In this document: positions 1 to 9,267 of the stretch, one piece after another
Numbering within the stretch: the stretch's first letter is position 1
Layout of the letters: each line of letters starts with the position of its first letter
NCBI GenBank assembly: GCA_028864975.1
Contig: JAGWLG010000004.1
Coordinates: 1-64,000 of the forward strand
DNA from: Thermoplasmata archaeon
Lineage (GTDB): Archaea > Thermoplasmatota > Thermoplasmata > Lutacidiplasmatales > UBA184
Direction of reading: 5' to 3'
DNA length: 64,000 nucleotides
Notes under the pieces: generated by a model
What the model was told of the DNA's origin: nothing
The model's database searches: none
What the model saw: the letters and a program-made list of their open reading frames with translations, nothing else
Program-made: the position numbers and the translations under genes

Positions 1-443
1 ACGACCCGCCCGCGCCATCCCCGCGCCGCCGCGCGCCGCTCGAGCTCCCGACCGAAGCGCGCCGCATCCGGGTCGCAGGCGTCGGCGTAGACCTCCTCGG
101 GCGAGAGCCTCACAACGAGGCGGGCCATCATGGAGAGCTCTAGCTCGTTGAGCCGGCCGCGGTCGACATAACGATCGACGAGCGCCGGTTCGGCCCTGGG
201 CGCGGCCGCCCTTCCCAGCCGTTGGAGCGCATGATAGATCCGCTCGCGTTCCGCGGCCCGCAGGAGCTTGGAATCCTTGACGCCGAGGGCTCGCAGCCCT
301 TCATCGGTCACCCCCTCATCGACGAGGAAGGCCCCCACCACCAAAGGTCCGAGCAGGCTCCCCCGCCCCGCTTCGTCGAGCCCGAGGCGACCGTGCAACG
401 GGAGGGCTCGCGGGGAGGACCGGAGGGTGCTCTGCCGCGCCAC
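1..443 (-). CDS. rnhB: Ribonuclease HII (partial, 3' end of gene cut by window edge)
   Basis: Minus-strand translation from GTG 443 gives VARQSTLRSSPRALPLHGRLGLDEAGRGSLLGPLVVGAFLVDEG...GVKDSKLL; DEAGRG and GVKDSK motifs of RNase HII. Confidence 0.9.
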   Translation of the reverse strand, partial: MARQSTLRSSPRALPLHGRLGLDEAGRGSLLGPLVVGAFLVDEGVTDEGLRALGVKDSKLLRAAERERIYHALQRLGRAAAPRAEPALVDRYVDRGRLNELELSMMARLVVRLSPEEVYADACDPDAARFGRELERRAAARGWRGRV

Positions 444-502
444 GCTCCCTCCAAGGCCTGCAGAAGAGCGAGGCTTAGATATGACGGGGGGTCCGGCCGA
501 AC

Positions 503-1396
503 GTGCCGCTCAATGGGCTCGTCGTTCCGATCGTGACGCTCTTCGGGGACCAAGGAAAGCTCGACCTGACGAGGAACACCCGGTTCGTACGGGGGCTGAT
601 CGACGACGGCGTGCACCACCTCCTGAGCCTGGGGGTCCCGGGGGAGCCCTCCTCGCTCTCGGAGACGGAGCGCGAGCAGCTGCTCGAGAAGGTCGTCGAG
701 AGCTGCACCTTCGGGACCGATGTCTGGGCAGGGATCGATGGCGTCACGACCGAGGAGGCGGTCGCCAGAGCGGACACGGCCGAGGCGGTCGGAGCTTCGG
801 TCCTGGTCGCGTTCCCCCCGCACGGCGCGCGTGTCGAGCCCTCCCACGTCCTCGAGAGGTTCCGTGCCATCCACTCCTCGTCCAAGCTCTCCCTGGTCGC
901 CTACCGGGTGCCGGGGCAAGGAGGGGAGCTCCTCTCCCCGGCGGTCGTGCACACCCTCGCGAAGGAGGGGGTGTTGGAGGGGGTGATCGACGCCTCGGGG
1001 GACCTCACAAGCCCCTTCCAGCTCCTCGAGAGCGCCCCGGCAGGGTTCACGGTCTTCGGCGGTGACGGAGATGACTCGGTCGAAGCCCTCGAGAAGGGCG
1101 CGCTAGGGGTCGCGTGGGAGACGGGGAACATCCTTCCCCGATTGAGCTCGAAGATCTGGGAGCTCTGGGAGCGCCACGAGACGGAGAAGCTCCGCACGTT
1201 GCTCCCGCTCGAGCGGCTCCTCCTTGACGCGAGCCGCGCGGCGCCGCGCCCCGCCTCGATCAAGTTCCTCGCGCATGACCTTCGCGAGGCGGACGAGGGA
1301 TATCGGGCGCCGCACGGAGCGCTCACGGAGGAGCAGCGCGCGAAGGTCCTGGCGATGGTGGAACCGCGGAAGGCCGAGCTCCAGGAGTACGCTTAA
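503..1396 (+). CDS. Dihydrodipicolinate synthase / N-acetylneuraminate lyase family aldolase
   Basis: 297 aa; MPLNGLVVPIVTLF...LSLGVPGEPSSLSETER...VLVAFPPHG and TIM-barrel aldolase pattern; substrate not determinable. Confidence 0.75.
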   Translation: MPLNGLVVPIVTLFGDQGKLDLTRNTRFVRGLIDDGVHHLLSLGVPGEPSSLSETEREQLLEKVVESCTFGTDVWAGIDGVTTEEAVARADTAEAVGASVLVAFPPHGARVEPSHVLERFRAIHSSSKLSLVAYRVPGQGGELLSPAVVHTLAKEGVLEGVIDASGDLTSPFQLLESAPAGFTVFGGDGDDSVEALEKGALGVAWETGNILPRLSSKIWELWERHETEKLRTLLPLERLLLDASRAAPRPASIKFLAHDLREADEGYRAPHGALTEEQRAKVLAMVEPRKAELQEYA

Positions 1397-1492
1397 ACGT
1401 CGTCGCTCGGTGGGTGCCGCCGAGCTTCTCCGCTGCCCCCGCTAGCCGTAATATAGGGTCCTCGGTAGGCCCGAACCCCTCGAGGCAGACCG

Positions 1493-1894
1493 ATGGGCAT
1501 CTGGCAGGGCCGTCCGCGAAGGAAGCGCACGGGCGGACGCCTTCGACCCAACCGGAACAAACGCCGGTTCGAGGTCGGGAGGGAGCTCCAGTTCCCGACC
1601 ATCGGGGAGCCCAAGCACAAGTTCTACCGCGTGCGCGGGGGGAACCGCAAGGTCCGCATCCTGCTCGCCCAGGAGATCAACGTCTACGATCCCCAGACCA
1701 AGACCATGAAGCTCGCCAAGGCCGTCACGGTCCGCGAGAACAAGTCCAATCCCAACTACGTCCAGCGGAACATCATCACCCGGGGAGCCGTTCTCGAGAC
1801 CGAGCTGGGCCCCGTGGAGATCCGCTCCCGGCCCGGACAGCACGGGCAGTTGAACGGCGTCCTGGTCGCGCGCCGCGACGCCTCGGCCGCGTAG
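1493..1894 (+). CDS. rps8e: 30S ribosomal protein S8e
   Basis: MGIWQGRPRRKRTGGRLRPNRNKRRFEVGRE...GAVLETELGPVEIRSRPGQHGQLNGVLV, archaeal S8e. Confidence 0.95.
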   Translation: MGIWQGRPRRKRTGGRLRPNRNKRRFEVGRELQFPTIGEPKHKFYRVRGGNRKVRILLAQEINVYDPQTKTMKLAKAVTVRENKSNPNYVQRNIITRGAVLETELGPVEIRSRPGQHGQLNGVLVARRDASAA

Positions 1895-1898
1895 GCCG

Positions 1899-2201
1899 AT
1901 GCCGGACCACTTCTACGTCTACCCCAGCTACCTCAAGCGCTCGGTGAAGCGTTCGGAAGGCCGTCGGGTCCCGGAGAGCGTCGCGGTCGGAGGGGAATTG
2001 ACGGCCGAAGGGATGAGGGAGGCGGCCCAGGCACTCGGGTTCCATGCGGAGGTCGAGACCAAGCACTATCCGAAGGAAGCCTGGCGCGTGGAAGGGAGGA
2101 TCAAGGTGGCGAAGAAGAAAGGGGTCAGCAAGGCCGAGTTCCTTCGGCGGCTCGCGAAGGAACTGCATACCCGGGCCCAGGCCGCGGCGGGGGCCCCTTA
2201 G
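1899..2201 (+). CDS. srp19: Signal recognition particle 19 kDa protein
   Basis: MPDHFYVYPSYLKRSVKRSEGRRVPESVAV...KHYPKEAWRVEGRIKV, SRP19 family. Confidence 0.88.
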   Translation: MPDHFYVYPSYLKRSVKRSEGRRVPESVAVGGELTAEGMREAAQALGFHAEVETKHYPKEAWRVEGRIKVAKKKGVSKAEFLRRLAKELHTRAQAAAGAP

Positions 2202-2225
2202 GGCGAACGATCGGGAGGGAGGCAT

Positions 2226-3020
2226 CTGACGGACCCGATCGCGATCTACTTCACGGGTACCGCCGGCGCGGGCAAGACCGCCATCACCCGGGCCTTCCAC
2301 GACTGGATGGAGGAGAGCGGCTACGACGCGCTCACGGTGAACCTGGACCCCGGGATGGAGGAGCCCGGGTACGAGGCGAACATCGACATCCGAGACTGGG
2401 TCAAGCTCACGGACATCCAGAGCGAGTTCGGGCTCGGCCCCAACGGGGCGCAGATCGCGGCCAGCGACATGATCGCGCTCAAGGTCTTCGAGGTCCGGGA
2501 GGAGCTCGACCGGCTGAACGGCGACTACGTCCTCATCGATACGCCCGGGCAGGTCGAGCTCTTCGCCTTCCGGGAGTCCTCGAAGGCGATCGTGGAGGCG
2601 CTTTCGGGAGAGCGCTCGATGCTCGCCTTCCTCTTCGACCCCGCGCTCGCAAGGAGCCCGGGGGGGTTCGTCTCGCTCCTGCTCCTCTCCGCCACGGTCC
2701 AGTTCCGCTTCGGCCTGCCGCTCACGAATGTTCTGTCGAAGGCCGACCTGCTGAAGCCCGGGGACCGGGAGCGTCTCCAGCAGTGGGGCGAGGAGCCCTA
2801 CTCGCTCTACGACGCCGTGGGGGACGAGAGCCCGGGGAAGGACACGGGGCTCTCGCTCGAGCTCTTCCGTGCGCTCGAGTCGATCGGTCCGCTCTGGCAG
2901 CCGATCTTCACCAGCGCCGAGACCCGTCTGGGGATGGAGGACCTCTACGCGATGGCCCAGAAGGTCTTCGCGGGCGGCGAGGACCTGGAGAAGAGCGGTG
3001 GCACGGGCACGACCGACTGA
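2226..3020 (+). CDS. GPN-loop GTPase
   Basis: IAIYFTGTAGAGKTAIT...NLDPGMEEPGYEANIDIRDWV; P-loop lies upstream of the first ATG (2307). The only nearby in-frame initiator is CTG 2226, after a GGGAGGG SD-like motif and an in-frame stop at 2199. Confidence 0.88.
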   Translation: MTDPIAIYFTGTAGAGKTAITRAFHDWMEESGYDALTVNLDPGMEEPGYEANIDIRDWVKLTDIQSEFGLGPNGAQIAASDMIALKVFEVREELDRLNGDYVLIDTPGQVELFAFRESSKAIVEALSGERSMLAFLFDPALARSPGGFVSLLLLSATVQFRFGLPLTNVLSKADLLKPGDRERLQQWGEEPYSLYDAVGDESPGKDTGLSLELFRALESIGPLWQPIFTSAETRLGMEDLYAMAQKVFAGGEDLEKSGGTGTTD

Positions 3021-3027
3021 CCGGCCC

Positions 3028-3726
3028 GTGGGCCGGAGCGCGGTCGACGCCCCCAGGCTCCTTCGTTCCCTTCGGCGGGCCCTCGCCACCGCGGGGGACC
3101 CTGTCGACGCGAAGGCAATGCAGGCCTACATGCGGTCGCGGATGCCGTTCCATGGCGTCCATGCCGAGGAGACGCGCCGCCGGGCGAGGGAGGTCTTCTC
3201 GGGGGTACAGTTCACGACTCCCGCCGAGTGGCGTGCGACCCTCGTCGCGCTTTGGGACGGCGCTCGCTTTCGCGAAGAACGCTACGCCGTAGTGACGCTC
3301 GCTCGTTCCTACGTCAGCGACCCGTTCCAAACCCCCCGGGCCCTGCCGGTCTTCGAGCACCTCATCGTGACCGGCGCCTGGTGGGACCTCGTGGACGAGA
3401 TCGCGATCAAGTGCGTTGGTCCCCTCCTCCTCCAGCATCCTCGCGAGGTCGCCGGGGTGATGCGGGAGTGGAGCCTCTCCTCGGACCTCTGGAAACGACG
3501 TACGGCCATCATCTGTCAGGTCGGTGCCAAGGAGAGGACCGACGTCGCCCTCCTCGCCGACTGCATCGGTCCTTCGATCCGGTCGAAGGAGTTCTTCCTC
3601 CGCAAGGCGATCGGGTGGTCGCTGCGGCAGTACGCCCGAACGGACCCGTCGTGGGTCCGTCGTTTCGTCGCGGGGCACCCGACGATGAGCCCGCTCAGCC
3701 GGCGGGAAGCGCTACGCCACCTGTAG
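3028..3726 (+). CDS. DNA alkylation repair (AlkD-like HEAT-repeat) protein
   Basis: GTG start; AYMRSRMPFHGVHAEETRR...WWDLVDEIA...SSDLWKRRTAIICQ...KEFFLRKAIGWSLRQYARTDPSWV typical of AlkD family. Confidence 0.85.
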   Translation: MGRSAVDAPRLLRSLRRALATAGDPVDAKAMQAYMRSRMPFHGVHAEETRRRAREVFSGVQFTTPAEWRATLVALWDGARFREERYAVVTLARSYVSDPFQTPRALPVFEHLIVTGAWWDLVDEIAIKCVGPLLLQHPREVAGVMREWSLSSDLWKRRTAIICQVGAKERTDVALLADCIGPSIRSKEFFLRKAIGWSLRQYARTDPSWVRRFVAGHPTMSPLSRREALRHL

Positions 3727-3744
3727 CGGCCGCAGGGCGGCGGC

Positions 3745-4047
3745 TCAGTCTGAGAAGATGAGGCCCATCCCCTGGGCGGACTTCTCTTCCTCTTCCTTGA
3801 ACTGCGTGTGGAGCTTCTCGGCCAGGGCCGCTTCGACCTTCTTGGCGACCGAGGTGACCTTCTCGTCCGCGTGGGCCATCGCGGTGTCCGACCCTTCCAT
3901 GTACAGGTAGACCTCGTCCGCCGCCCCTCCCAGGGGAGCCGCGTCGCGGAGGATCCGGGTCTGTCGCCAGATGAGGTCGTCCTTCGTCAGGACCTCCTCG
4001 AGCTCCGCACGCTTGCCCGAAGGGACCACGTAGATGCGCCACGCCAT
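3745..4047 (-). CDS. Conserved hypothetical protein
   Basis: 100 aa MAWRIYVVPSGKRAELEEVLTKDDLIWRQTRIL...GMGLIFSD. Confidence 0.6.
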   Translation of the reverse strand: MAWRIYVVPSGKRAELEEVLTKDDLIWRQTRILRDAAPLGGAADEVYLYMEGSDTAMAHADEKVTSVAKKVEAALAEKLHTQFKEEEEKSAQGMGLIFSD

Positions 4048-4143
4048 ACGACCGGGGCCACCTGCGAGTCTATGTAACGGTTCGTAGGGTTGGGGCCAGT
4101 GCACCGCGGCCCCCACGCTCTGGTGAGGCCGTTCGCAAGCACC

Positions 4144-5004
4144 ATGGCGGCCCCTCCCTCATCGCCCGCTCCCGCGGCCCCCTCGGCCCCCGGCCTCACC
4201 CGGGAGATCTCCCTCCCTCCCCCCACGGCGCCCGATCCCTCGGTCCTCCTGGTCGGGGTCGCCCACGTGCTCGACCTGGAGTCCGGTCTCGACCGGGTGC
4301 TCGCGGCCTACCATCCGAAGGCCCTCGCGGTGGAGCTCGACCCCGAGCGTGCACAGCTCCTCTCCTCCCGCGTCCAGGAGCGGACGAGCGCGCAGGCCGA
4401 GGGGAAGCCGATGCCGGCGCGCCCCCGGTCAGAGGCCCCGCTCACGCTGCGGCTCTGGGCGAAGCTCCAGGACCGCTTCGCTTCCGACCTGGGCGGGGTC
4501 CCCGGGGAAGAGATGCTCCAGGTAGGTGCGTTCGCGAAGCGGCGGTCGCTCCCTTGCTTCTTGGTCGACGATCCGCTGCGTCAGGTCGCGCCCCGGCTCT
4601 TGGGAGCGCTCTCACCCCGCGAGCGGGTGAAGCTCCTGGTCTCGACGCTGGTCGCGCTGTTCATCCCGACGCGCGTCGTGGAGCGCGAGATCCATCAGTA
4701 CGAGGAGCACCGCGAGGAGTACCTAGGCGTGCTGCGCGAGCAGTACCCCACGGTGACCCGGGTGTTGTTGGACGAGCGCAATGCCCACATGGCCGAGCGG
4801 ATCGCAGCCCTCGCCCGCTCCTACGGCCCGGTGGCGGCGGTCGTGGGGGACGCTCACGTGGGCGGTCTCGCGCAGGCCCTCGCGGGAACCGGGTTCCCTG
4901 TGAAGGAGGTGCGGCTCGAAGCCCTTCGGGCGGCCGAGCACGCGCCTCTACCCGGCGCTGCCTCGGTGGTTCGCCCTCCACCGAAGAAGGACCAACCTGC
5001 CTAG
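4144..5004 (+). CDS. TraB family protein
   Basis: VLLVGVAHVLDLESGLDRVLAAYHPKALAVELDPERAQLL...EEMLQVGAFAKR...DERNAHMAERIAAL...VVGDAHVGGLAQAL. Confidence 0.8.
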   Translation: MAAPPSSPAPAAPSAPGLTREISLPPPTAPDPSVLLVGVAHVLDLESGLDRVLAAYHPKALAVELDPERAQLLSSRVQERTSAQAEGKPMPARPRSEAPLTLRLWAKLQDRFASDLGGVPGEEMLQVGAFAKRRSLPCFLVDDPLRQVAPRLLGALSPRERVKLLVSTLVALFIPTRVVEREIHQYEEHREEYLGVLREQYPTVTRVLLDERNAHMAERIAALARSYGPVAAVVGDAHVGGLAQALAGTGFPVKEVRLEALRAAEHAPLPGAASVVRPPPKKDQPA

Positions 5005-5357
5005 AACGCCTGCGATCTCCGTTTCGGCCAGTCCGCGTCCGCGGCGGGGAGCGAGGATGGGGCCGGGCTCCCCCGAACGTTGGGCGCCGGGCGCCGTCCC
5101 AGGAAGGCCGAGGGGACCGGGGGGCCCGCGGTCCGGCCGTGAGGTCGCGGCGGCCGCGCGAGCAGCGCGGGCAGCCTCAGCCCTTCGCCCGGACGATGGC
5201 GGATGACGCGGCAGTACGCCCCGGGGGCGTACCACCATGTGGGGGCGGTCAGCGGGACCACCTGTTCGCAGGCGTAGCAGTAGACGTAGTCGTCGGTGTC
5301 GCGGACGGTCTCGCTGCCGCCGCAATGGGGACACGCTTCGGGGGCCTGGTCGTTCAC
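5001..5357 (-). CDS. Zinc-ribbon protein
   Basis: MNDQAPEACPHCGGSETVRDTDDYVYCYACEQVV, two CxxC knuckles. Confidence 0.6.
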   Translation of the reverse strand: MNDQAPEACPHCGGSETVRDTDDYVYCYACEQVVPLTAPTWWYAPGAYCRVIRHRPGEGLRLPALLARPPRPHGRTAGPPVPSAFLGRRPAPNVRGSPAPSSLPAADADWPKRRSQAF

Positions 5358-5578
5358 GGGAGCTCCGCGGGGCGGGGGTCCCTATCCTATCGGTAATGGC
5401 CTCACCGGTAGGGGTAGGTTACCTCGCGCTCCGCGAGCATTATGTACGTCGAATGGTATCATAATCCACGCGTAACCCCGGAGATAGCCGAGGAAGCTTC
5501 GAGCGCGAACGGTCCCCTCACGGGAAAGGTCGAGGGTCTCGAGAGCGCGAGAAGGTCTCGGTCGGGGACGCAGGGTCT

Positions 5579-6136
5579 ATGCGAGGAGATATCGAAAGCG
5601 CCACGACGACCGTTCCGAGACGCGCGTTCGCTGAGCCCCCCAGCCTCTCGGAGTTCCGACAGTTCGCACGCACCTCGGCCGAGTTCTCCCGGGAAGCGAT
5701 GCAGCGATTGGGGCTGCACCCCGAGGCCTTCATGTCGAGGAGCGTCGAGAACAACCTGGCCGTGAGCCGGGCCCTCTTCGGCAAGTGGTCCGCGGAGCTC
5801 GTCGTGGTCCTCTACGGACAGCGAGAGCTCGGGTTCGAGGACCTGCGACGCCATCTGACCGGGGTCTCGCCCAGGATCCTGTCGAAGAAGCTCAAGGACC
5901 TGGAGCGCTTCGGCGTCGTGCGAAGGGTCACGATCTCCACGCACCCGCCCCGGGTGCGGTACTCGCTCACCGACCACGGCATCATCGTTGCGCGGATCGC
6001 GGAGCCGCTCTTCCTCTTCCTGAGGTTCCTCTCGCGCTACCCGCCCACCGACGGACACCACCGCGACGGACCCTCGGAGGCCCCGCGCATCGAGGCCACG
6101 ATCCCGCCGCCGGTCGAGGTCCCTAGAGTACTGTGA
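5579..6136 (+). CDS. HxlR/winged-helix transcriptional regulator
   Basis: FGKWSAELVVVLYGQRELGFEDLRRHLTGVSPRILSKKLKDLERFGVVRRVTISTHPPRVRYSLTDHG, HxlR-type wHTH. Confidence 0.85.
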   Translation: MRGDIESATTTVPRRAFAEPPSLSEFRQFARTSAEFSREAMQRLGLHPEAFMSRSVENNLAVSRALFGKWSAELVVVLYGQRELGFEDLRRHLTGVSPRILSKKLKDLERFGVVRRVTISTHPPRVRYSLTDHGIIVARIAEPLFLFLRFLSRYPPTDGHHRDGPSEAPRIEATIPPPVEVPRVL

Positions 6137-7019
6137 GCGTGCGCTTCCGGCTCTCCTCCAGGCTCTGGAGGAAGCCGGAGGCGAGGCCCGCGACGCTGGG
6201 GGAGGCGTACTGCTCCAGCTTGCCCTCGTCCCCCAGCTCGCTGATGCGGGGGTCGATCGGCAGGCTCGCCAGCAGCGGCAGGTCGAACTCCTGCGCTAGC
6301 TCCCTGGCCCGTCCTTTTCCATAGGGGCGGAAGTCTTTCTGGCAGTGGGGGCACTTGACGGTGGCCATGTTCTCGACGAGCCCCAGCAACGTGACGTGGA
6401 GCTCCCGGGCCATGTTCACCGCTTTCTTGACGATCAGGCCGGCGAGCTCCTGAGGGGTGGTCACGAAGACCATGCCGTCGATCGGGATGGTCTGGAAGAC
6501 CGTGAGCGGCACGTCGCTCGTGCCGGGGGGCATGTCCAGGAGCAGGTAGTCGAGCGCGCCCCAGTTCACGCCGCCGAAGAACTGAACGATGAGCCGGGTG
6601 ACCAAGGGACCGCGCCAGATGACGGGGGTCTCCTCGTCCTCGACCAGGAACTGGCTGGAGACGACCTTGAGCCCCTTCCCCGTGACCGCGGGTTCCACCC
6701 CCTCCCCCTTGTCGAGGAGATGCCCGCTCAAGCCCAGGAGCTTGGGCACGGAAGGCCCCGTCACGTCGGCGTCCAGGATGCCGACCTTCTTCCCCTGCCG
6801 CGCGAGCTCGCAGGCGAGGAGCACGGTGACCGCGGACTTGCCGACCCCTCCTTTCCCGCTCCCCACCGCGATGACGTTCTGGAGGTTCCCCTTCGGGAGG
6901 CGTTGCAGAACCCCTCCCCCCGCTCCGGGGCGTCGGGCGCCAGGGCCCGAGGGAGGAGGACGGCTCGGCGCGGCGCCGGTACCGTCGGAGGGAACGGCCA
7001 TGGCCGTTCGACGGGTCAA
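6123..7019 (-). CDS. Mrp/NBP35 family P-loop ATPase (Fe-S carrier)
   Basis: NVIAVGSGKGGVGKSAVTVLLACELARQGKKVGILDADVTGPSVPKLLG...KCPHC. Confidence 0.92.
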   Translation of the reverse strand: MTRRTAMAVPSDGTGAAPSRPPPSGPGARRPGAGGGVLQRLPKGNLQNVIAVGSGKGGVGKSAVTVLLACELARQGKKVGILDADVTGPSVPKLLGLSGHLLDKGEGVEPAVTGKGLKVVSSQFLVEDEETPVIWRGPLVTRLIVQFFGGVNWGALDYLLLDMPPGTSDVPLTVFQTIPIDGMVFVTTPQELAGLIVKKAVNMARELHVTLLGLVENMATVKCPHCQKDFRPYGKGRARELAQEFDLPLLASLPIDPRISELGDEGKLEQYASPSVAGLASGFLQSLEESRKRTLTVL

Positions 7020-7089
7020 CGCTATTTAACAAGGTCTTCATGGCAAGATCTCGCGGGTCGCGACCCGCGGTTCCGGGGGGCTGGAAGGC

Positions 7090-9267
7090 GTGGTCGCGAA
7101 AGGGGCGGACGGACTTCCTGCGCTCTTCTCTCCTCGCTCGATCGCGGTGATCGGGGCCTCGCGCCGCGCGGGGAGCGTCGGCGCCAGCATGTTCCAGAAC
7201 ATCCTGGGCGCCGGGTTCACGGGCGTCGTCTACCCGGTCAACCCCTCGTGGGAGAGCGTGGGAGGGGTCCGCTGTTATCCCAAGGTCGCGAGCCTTCCCG
7301 AGGTCCCGGACCTCGCCGTGGTGATCGTGCCCGCGCCCGCCGTCGAGCCGACCGTCGAGGAGCTGGGCCGTCGCGGGACCCGGGCGGCCATCGTGATCTC
7401 GGCGGGGTTCAAGGAGATCGGCGGCGAGGGGGTCGAGCGCGAGCACGAGCTCGTCGCGACGGCACGTCGGTGGAAGGTCCGGCTCGTCGGGCCCAACTGC
7501 TTCGGCGTCATCAACACCGACCCCGAGGTCCGATTGAACGCCACGTTCTCGGACACGCTGCCGCCTCCCGGGAACATCGCCTTCGTCTCGCAGAGCGGGG
7601 CACTGGGCGCGGGGATCCTTCACTATGCCCAGGTGCAGCGCATCGGGTTCACCAAGTTCGTCTCCGTCGGGAACCGCGCGGGGATCGATGAGAACGACCT
7701 CCTCGCGGCCCTTGCCGACGACGAGCGGACGCGCGTCATCCTGCTCTACGTGGAGTCGCTCGCGGCGGGGCGAAGGTTCCTCGAGGTCGCGGAGGCCGCG
7801 ACGAAGAGGAAGCCGGTCCTCTGCATCAAGTCGGGTCGCACGCCCCAGGGGGCGGCCGCCGCGCTGAGCCACACCGGCTCGCTCGCCCGTGCCCAGTCCG
7901 ACCGGCTCTACGACGGGCTGTTCCTGCAGTCCCGCGTCCTCCGGGCGAGCTCGCTGGCCGAGCTCTTCCAGATGGCGAAGGTCTTCGCTTCGGCCCCGGA
8001 CCTGGGGGGGTCCCGCCTGGCCATCCTCACCAACTCGGGCGGACCCGCGATCCTCGCGGCCGACGCGGCCCCTCGCGCAGGGCTCTCGCTCGCCTCGCTC
8101 CCCGAGCATCGCCAGGAACGCCTGCGACGCTTCCTCTCGCCGAACGCGTCCGTCCGGAACCCCGTCGACATGACCGCCGACGCCACGCCCGAGACCTACG
8201 CGCGGGCGCTTCGTGAGCTCCTGGGCGACACGAGCGTCGACCAGGTCCTGGCCATCGCCACGCCCACGGGCACCTCCACGGGCCTCGCCATCGCGAAGGC
8301 CTGGCTCGACGCCTGGAAAGAGCGGCCCAAGCCGACGGTGGCCTGCCTCTTCGGGGTCGAAGACCTCTCCGAGGAGGTCGCGCTGCTGGAGTCCGGGGGG
8401 ATCCCCAACTTCACCTTCCCCGAGGAGGGGGTACGGGCGCTCGGGCGCTGGGCCGAATGGCAGGACTGGAAGCGACGGGTCCGCAAGCCCCCGCCGACCT
8501 TCCAGGTCGAGCGGGCGAAGGCGCGTCGGCTCCTGGAGCGCGCCCGGCATCGCGGGCAACGGGCGCTGGGCGACTATGAGGCCCGCGAGGTCCTGCGGTG
8601 CTACGGCTTCAAGATCCCCGAAGGAGGGTTGGTCCACAACGAGCGGGAGGCCCGGGAGCTGGCGGAGCGCATCGGGTACCCGCTGGTCCTCAAAGTGGTC
8701 TCGCCCGACATCCTCCACAAGACGGACGTGGGGGGCGTTGCACTAGGACTGAGGGACGCGGCGTCCGTGGCGGCCGCGCTCCGAGGGATGCAGCAGCGCC
8801 TCGCGAAGGTGGCTCCGACCTCCCGCGTCGAGGGGTTCCTGCTGGAGCGCATGGTGGAGGGGGGACGCGAGCTCATCCTCGGGGTCCAGCGGGACCCCGA
8901 GTTCGGTCCGGTCATCGTGTTCGGGATGGGAGGGATCTACGTCGAAGTGCTGAAGGACGTCTCCTTCCGTCTGGTGCCGATCACGCAGCGATCGGCCGAG
9001 CACATGGTGGAAGGGACCCTGGGCTATCGGTTGCTCCAGGGGGTGCGCGGAGAACCTCCTGCGGACCTGGGCGCCGTCCATGAGGCGCTCCTGAGGCTCT
9101 CCCAATTCGCCCGTGAGCAGGAGCTCGTGGGAGAGCTCGACATCAACCCGCTGCTCGCGCTCCCGTCCGGGAAGGGCGCCGTCGCCGTCGACTGCCGGAT
9201 CGGGCTCGTTCCCCCTCCAGCACGTCCGTCTTCCAGATCGGCACGTCGCTCTTCAACCGGTCGATGA
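7090..9267 (+). CDS. Acetyl/acyl-CoA synthetase (ADP-forming), fused alpha-beta
   Basis: LFSPRSIAVIGASRRAGSVGASMFQNIL...SQSGALGAG...ALSHTGSLA...LKVVSPDILHKTDVGGVALGL...ELDINPLL. Confidence 0.93.
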   Translation: MVAKGADGLPALFSPRSIAVIGASRRAGSVGASMFQNILGAGFTGVVYPVNPSWESVGGVRCYPKVASLPEVPDLAVVIVPAPAVEPTVEELGRRGTRAAIVISAGFKEIGGEGVEREHELVATARRWKVRLVGPNCFGVINTDPEVRLNATFSDTLPPPGNIAFVSQSGALGAGILHYAQVQRIGFTKFVSVGNRAGIDENDLLAALADDERTRVILLYVESLAAGRRFLEVAEAATKRKPVLCIKSGRTPQGAAAALSHTGSLARAQSDRLYDGLFLQSRVLRASSLAELFQMAKVFASAPDLGGSRLAILTNSGGPAILAADAAPRAGLSLASLPEHRQERLRRFLSPNASVRNPVDMTADATPETYARALRELLGDTSVDQVLAIATPTGTSTGLAIAKAWLDAWKERPKPTVACLFGVEDLSEEVALLESGGIPNFTFPEEGVRALGRWAEWQDWKRRVRKPPPTFQVERAKARRLLERARHRGQRALGDYEAREVLRCYGFKIPEGGLVHNEREARELAERIGYPLVLKVVSPDILHKTDVGGVALGLRDAASVAAALRGMQQRLAKVAPTSRVEGFLLERMVEGGRELILGVQRDPEFGPVIVFGMGGIYVEVLKDVSFRLVPITQRSAEHMVEGTLGYRLLQGVRGEPPADLGAVHEALLRLSQFAREQELVGELDINPLLALPSGKGAVAVDCRIGLVPPPARPSSRSARRSSTGR

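Noticed and set aside
6037-8718. 893-aa minus-strand ORF opposite the acyl-CoA synthetase
   Set aside because: Arg/Gly/Pro-rich shadow ORF typical of antisense frames in high-GC DNA; the plus strand has a clear enzyme.
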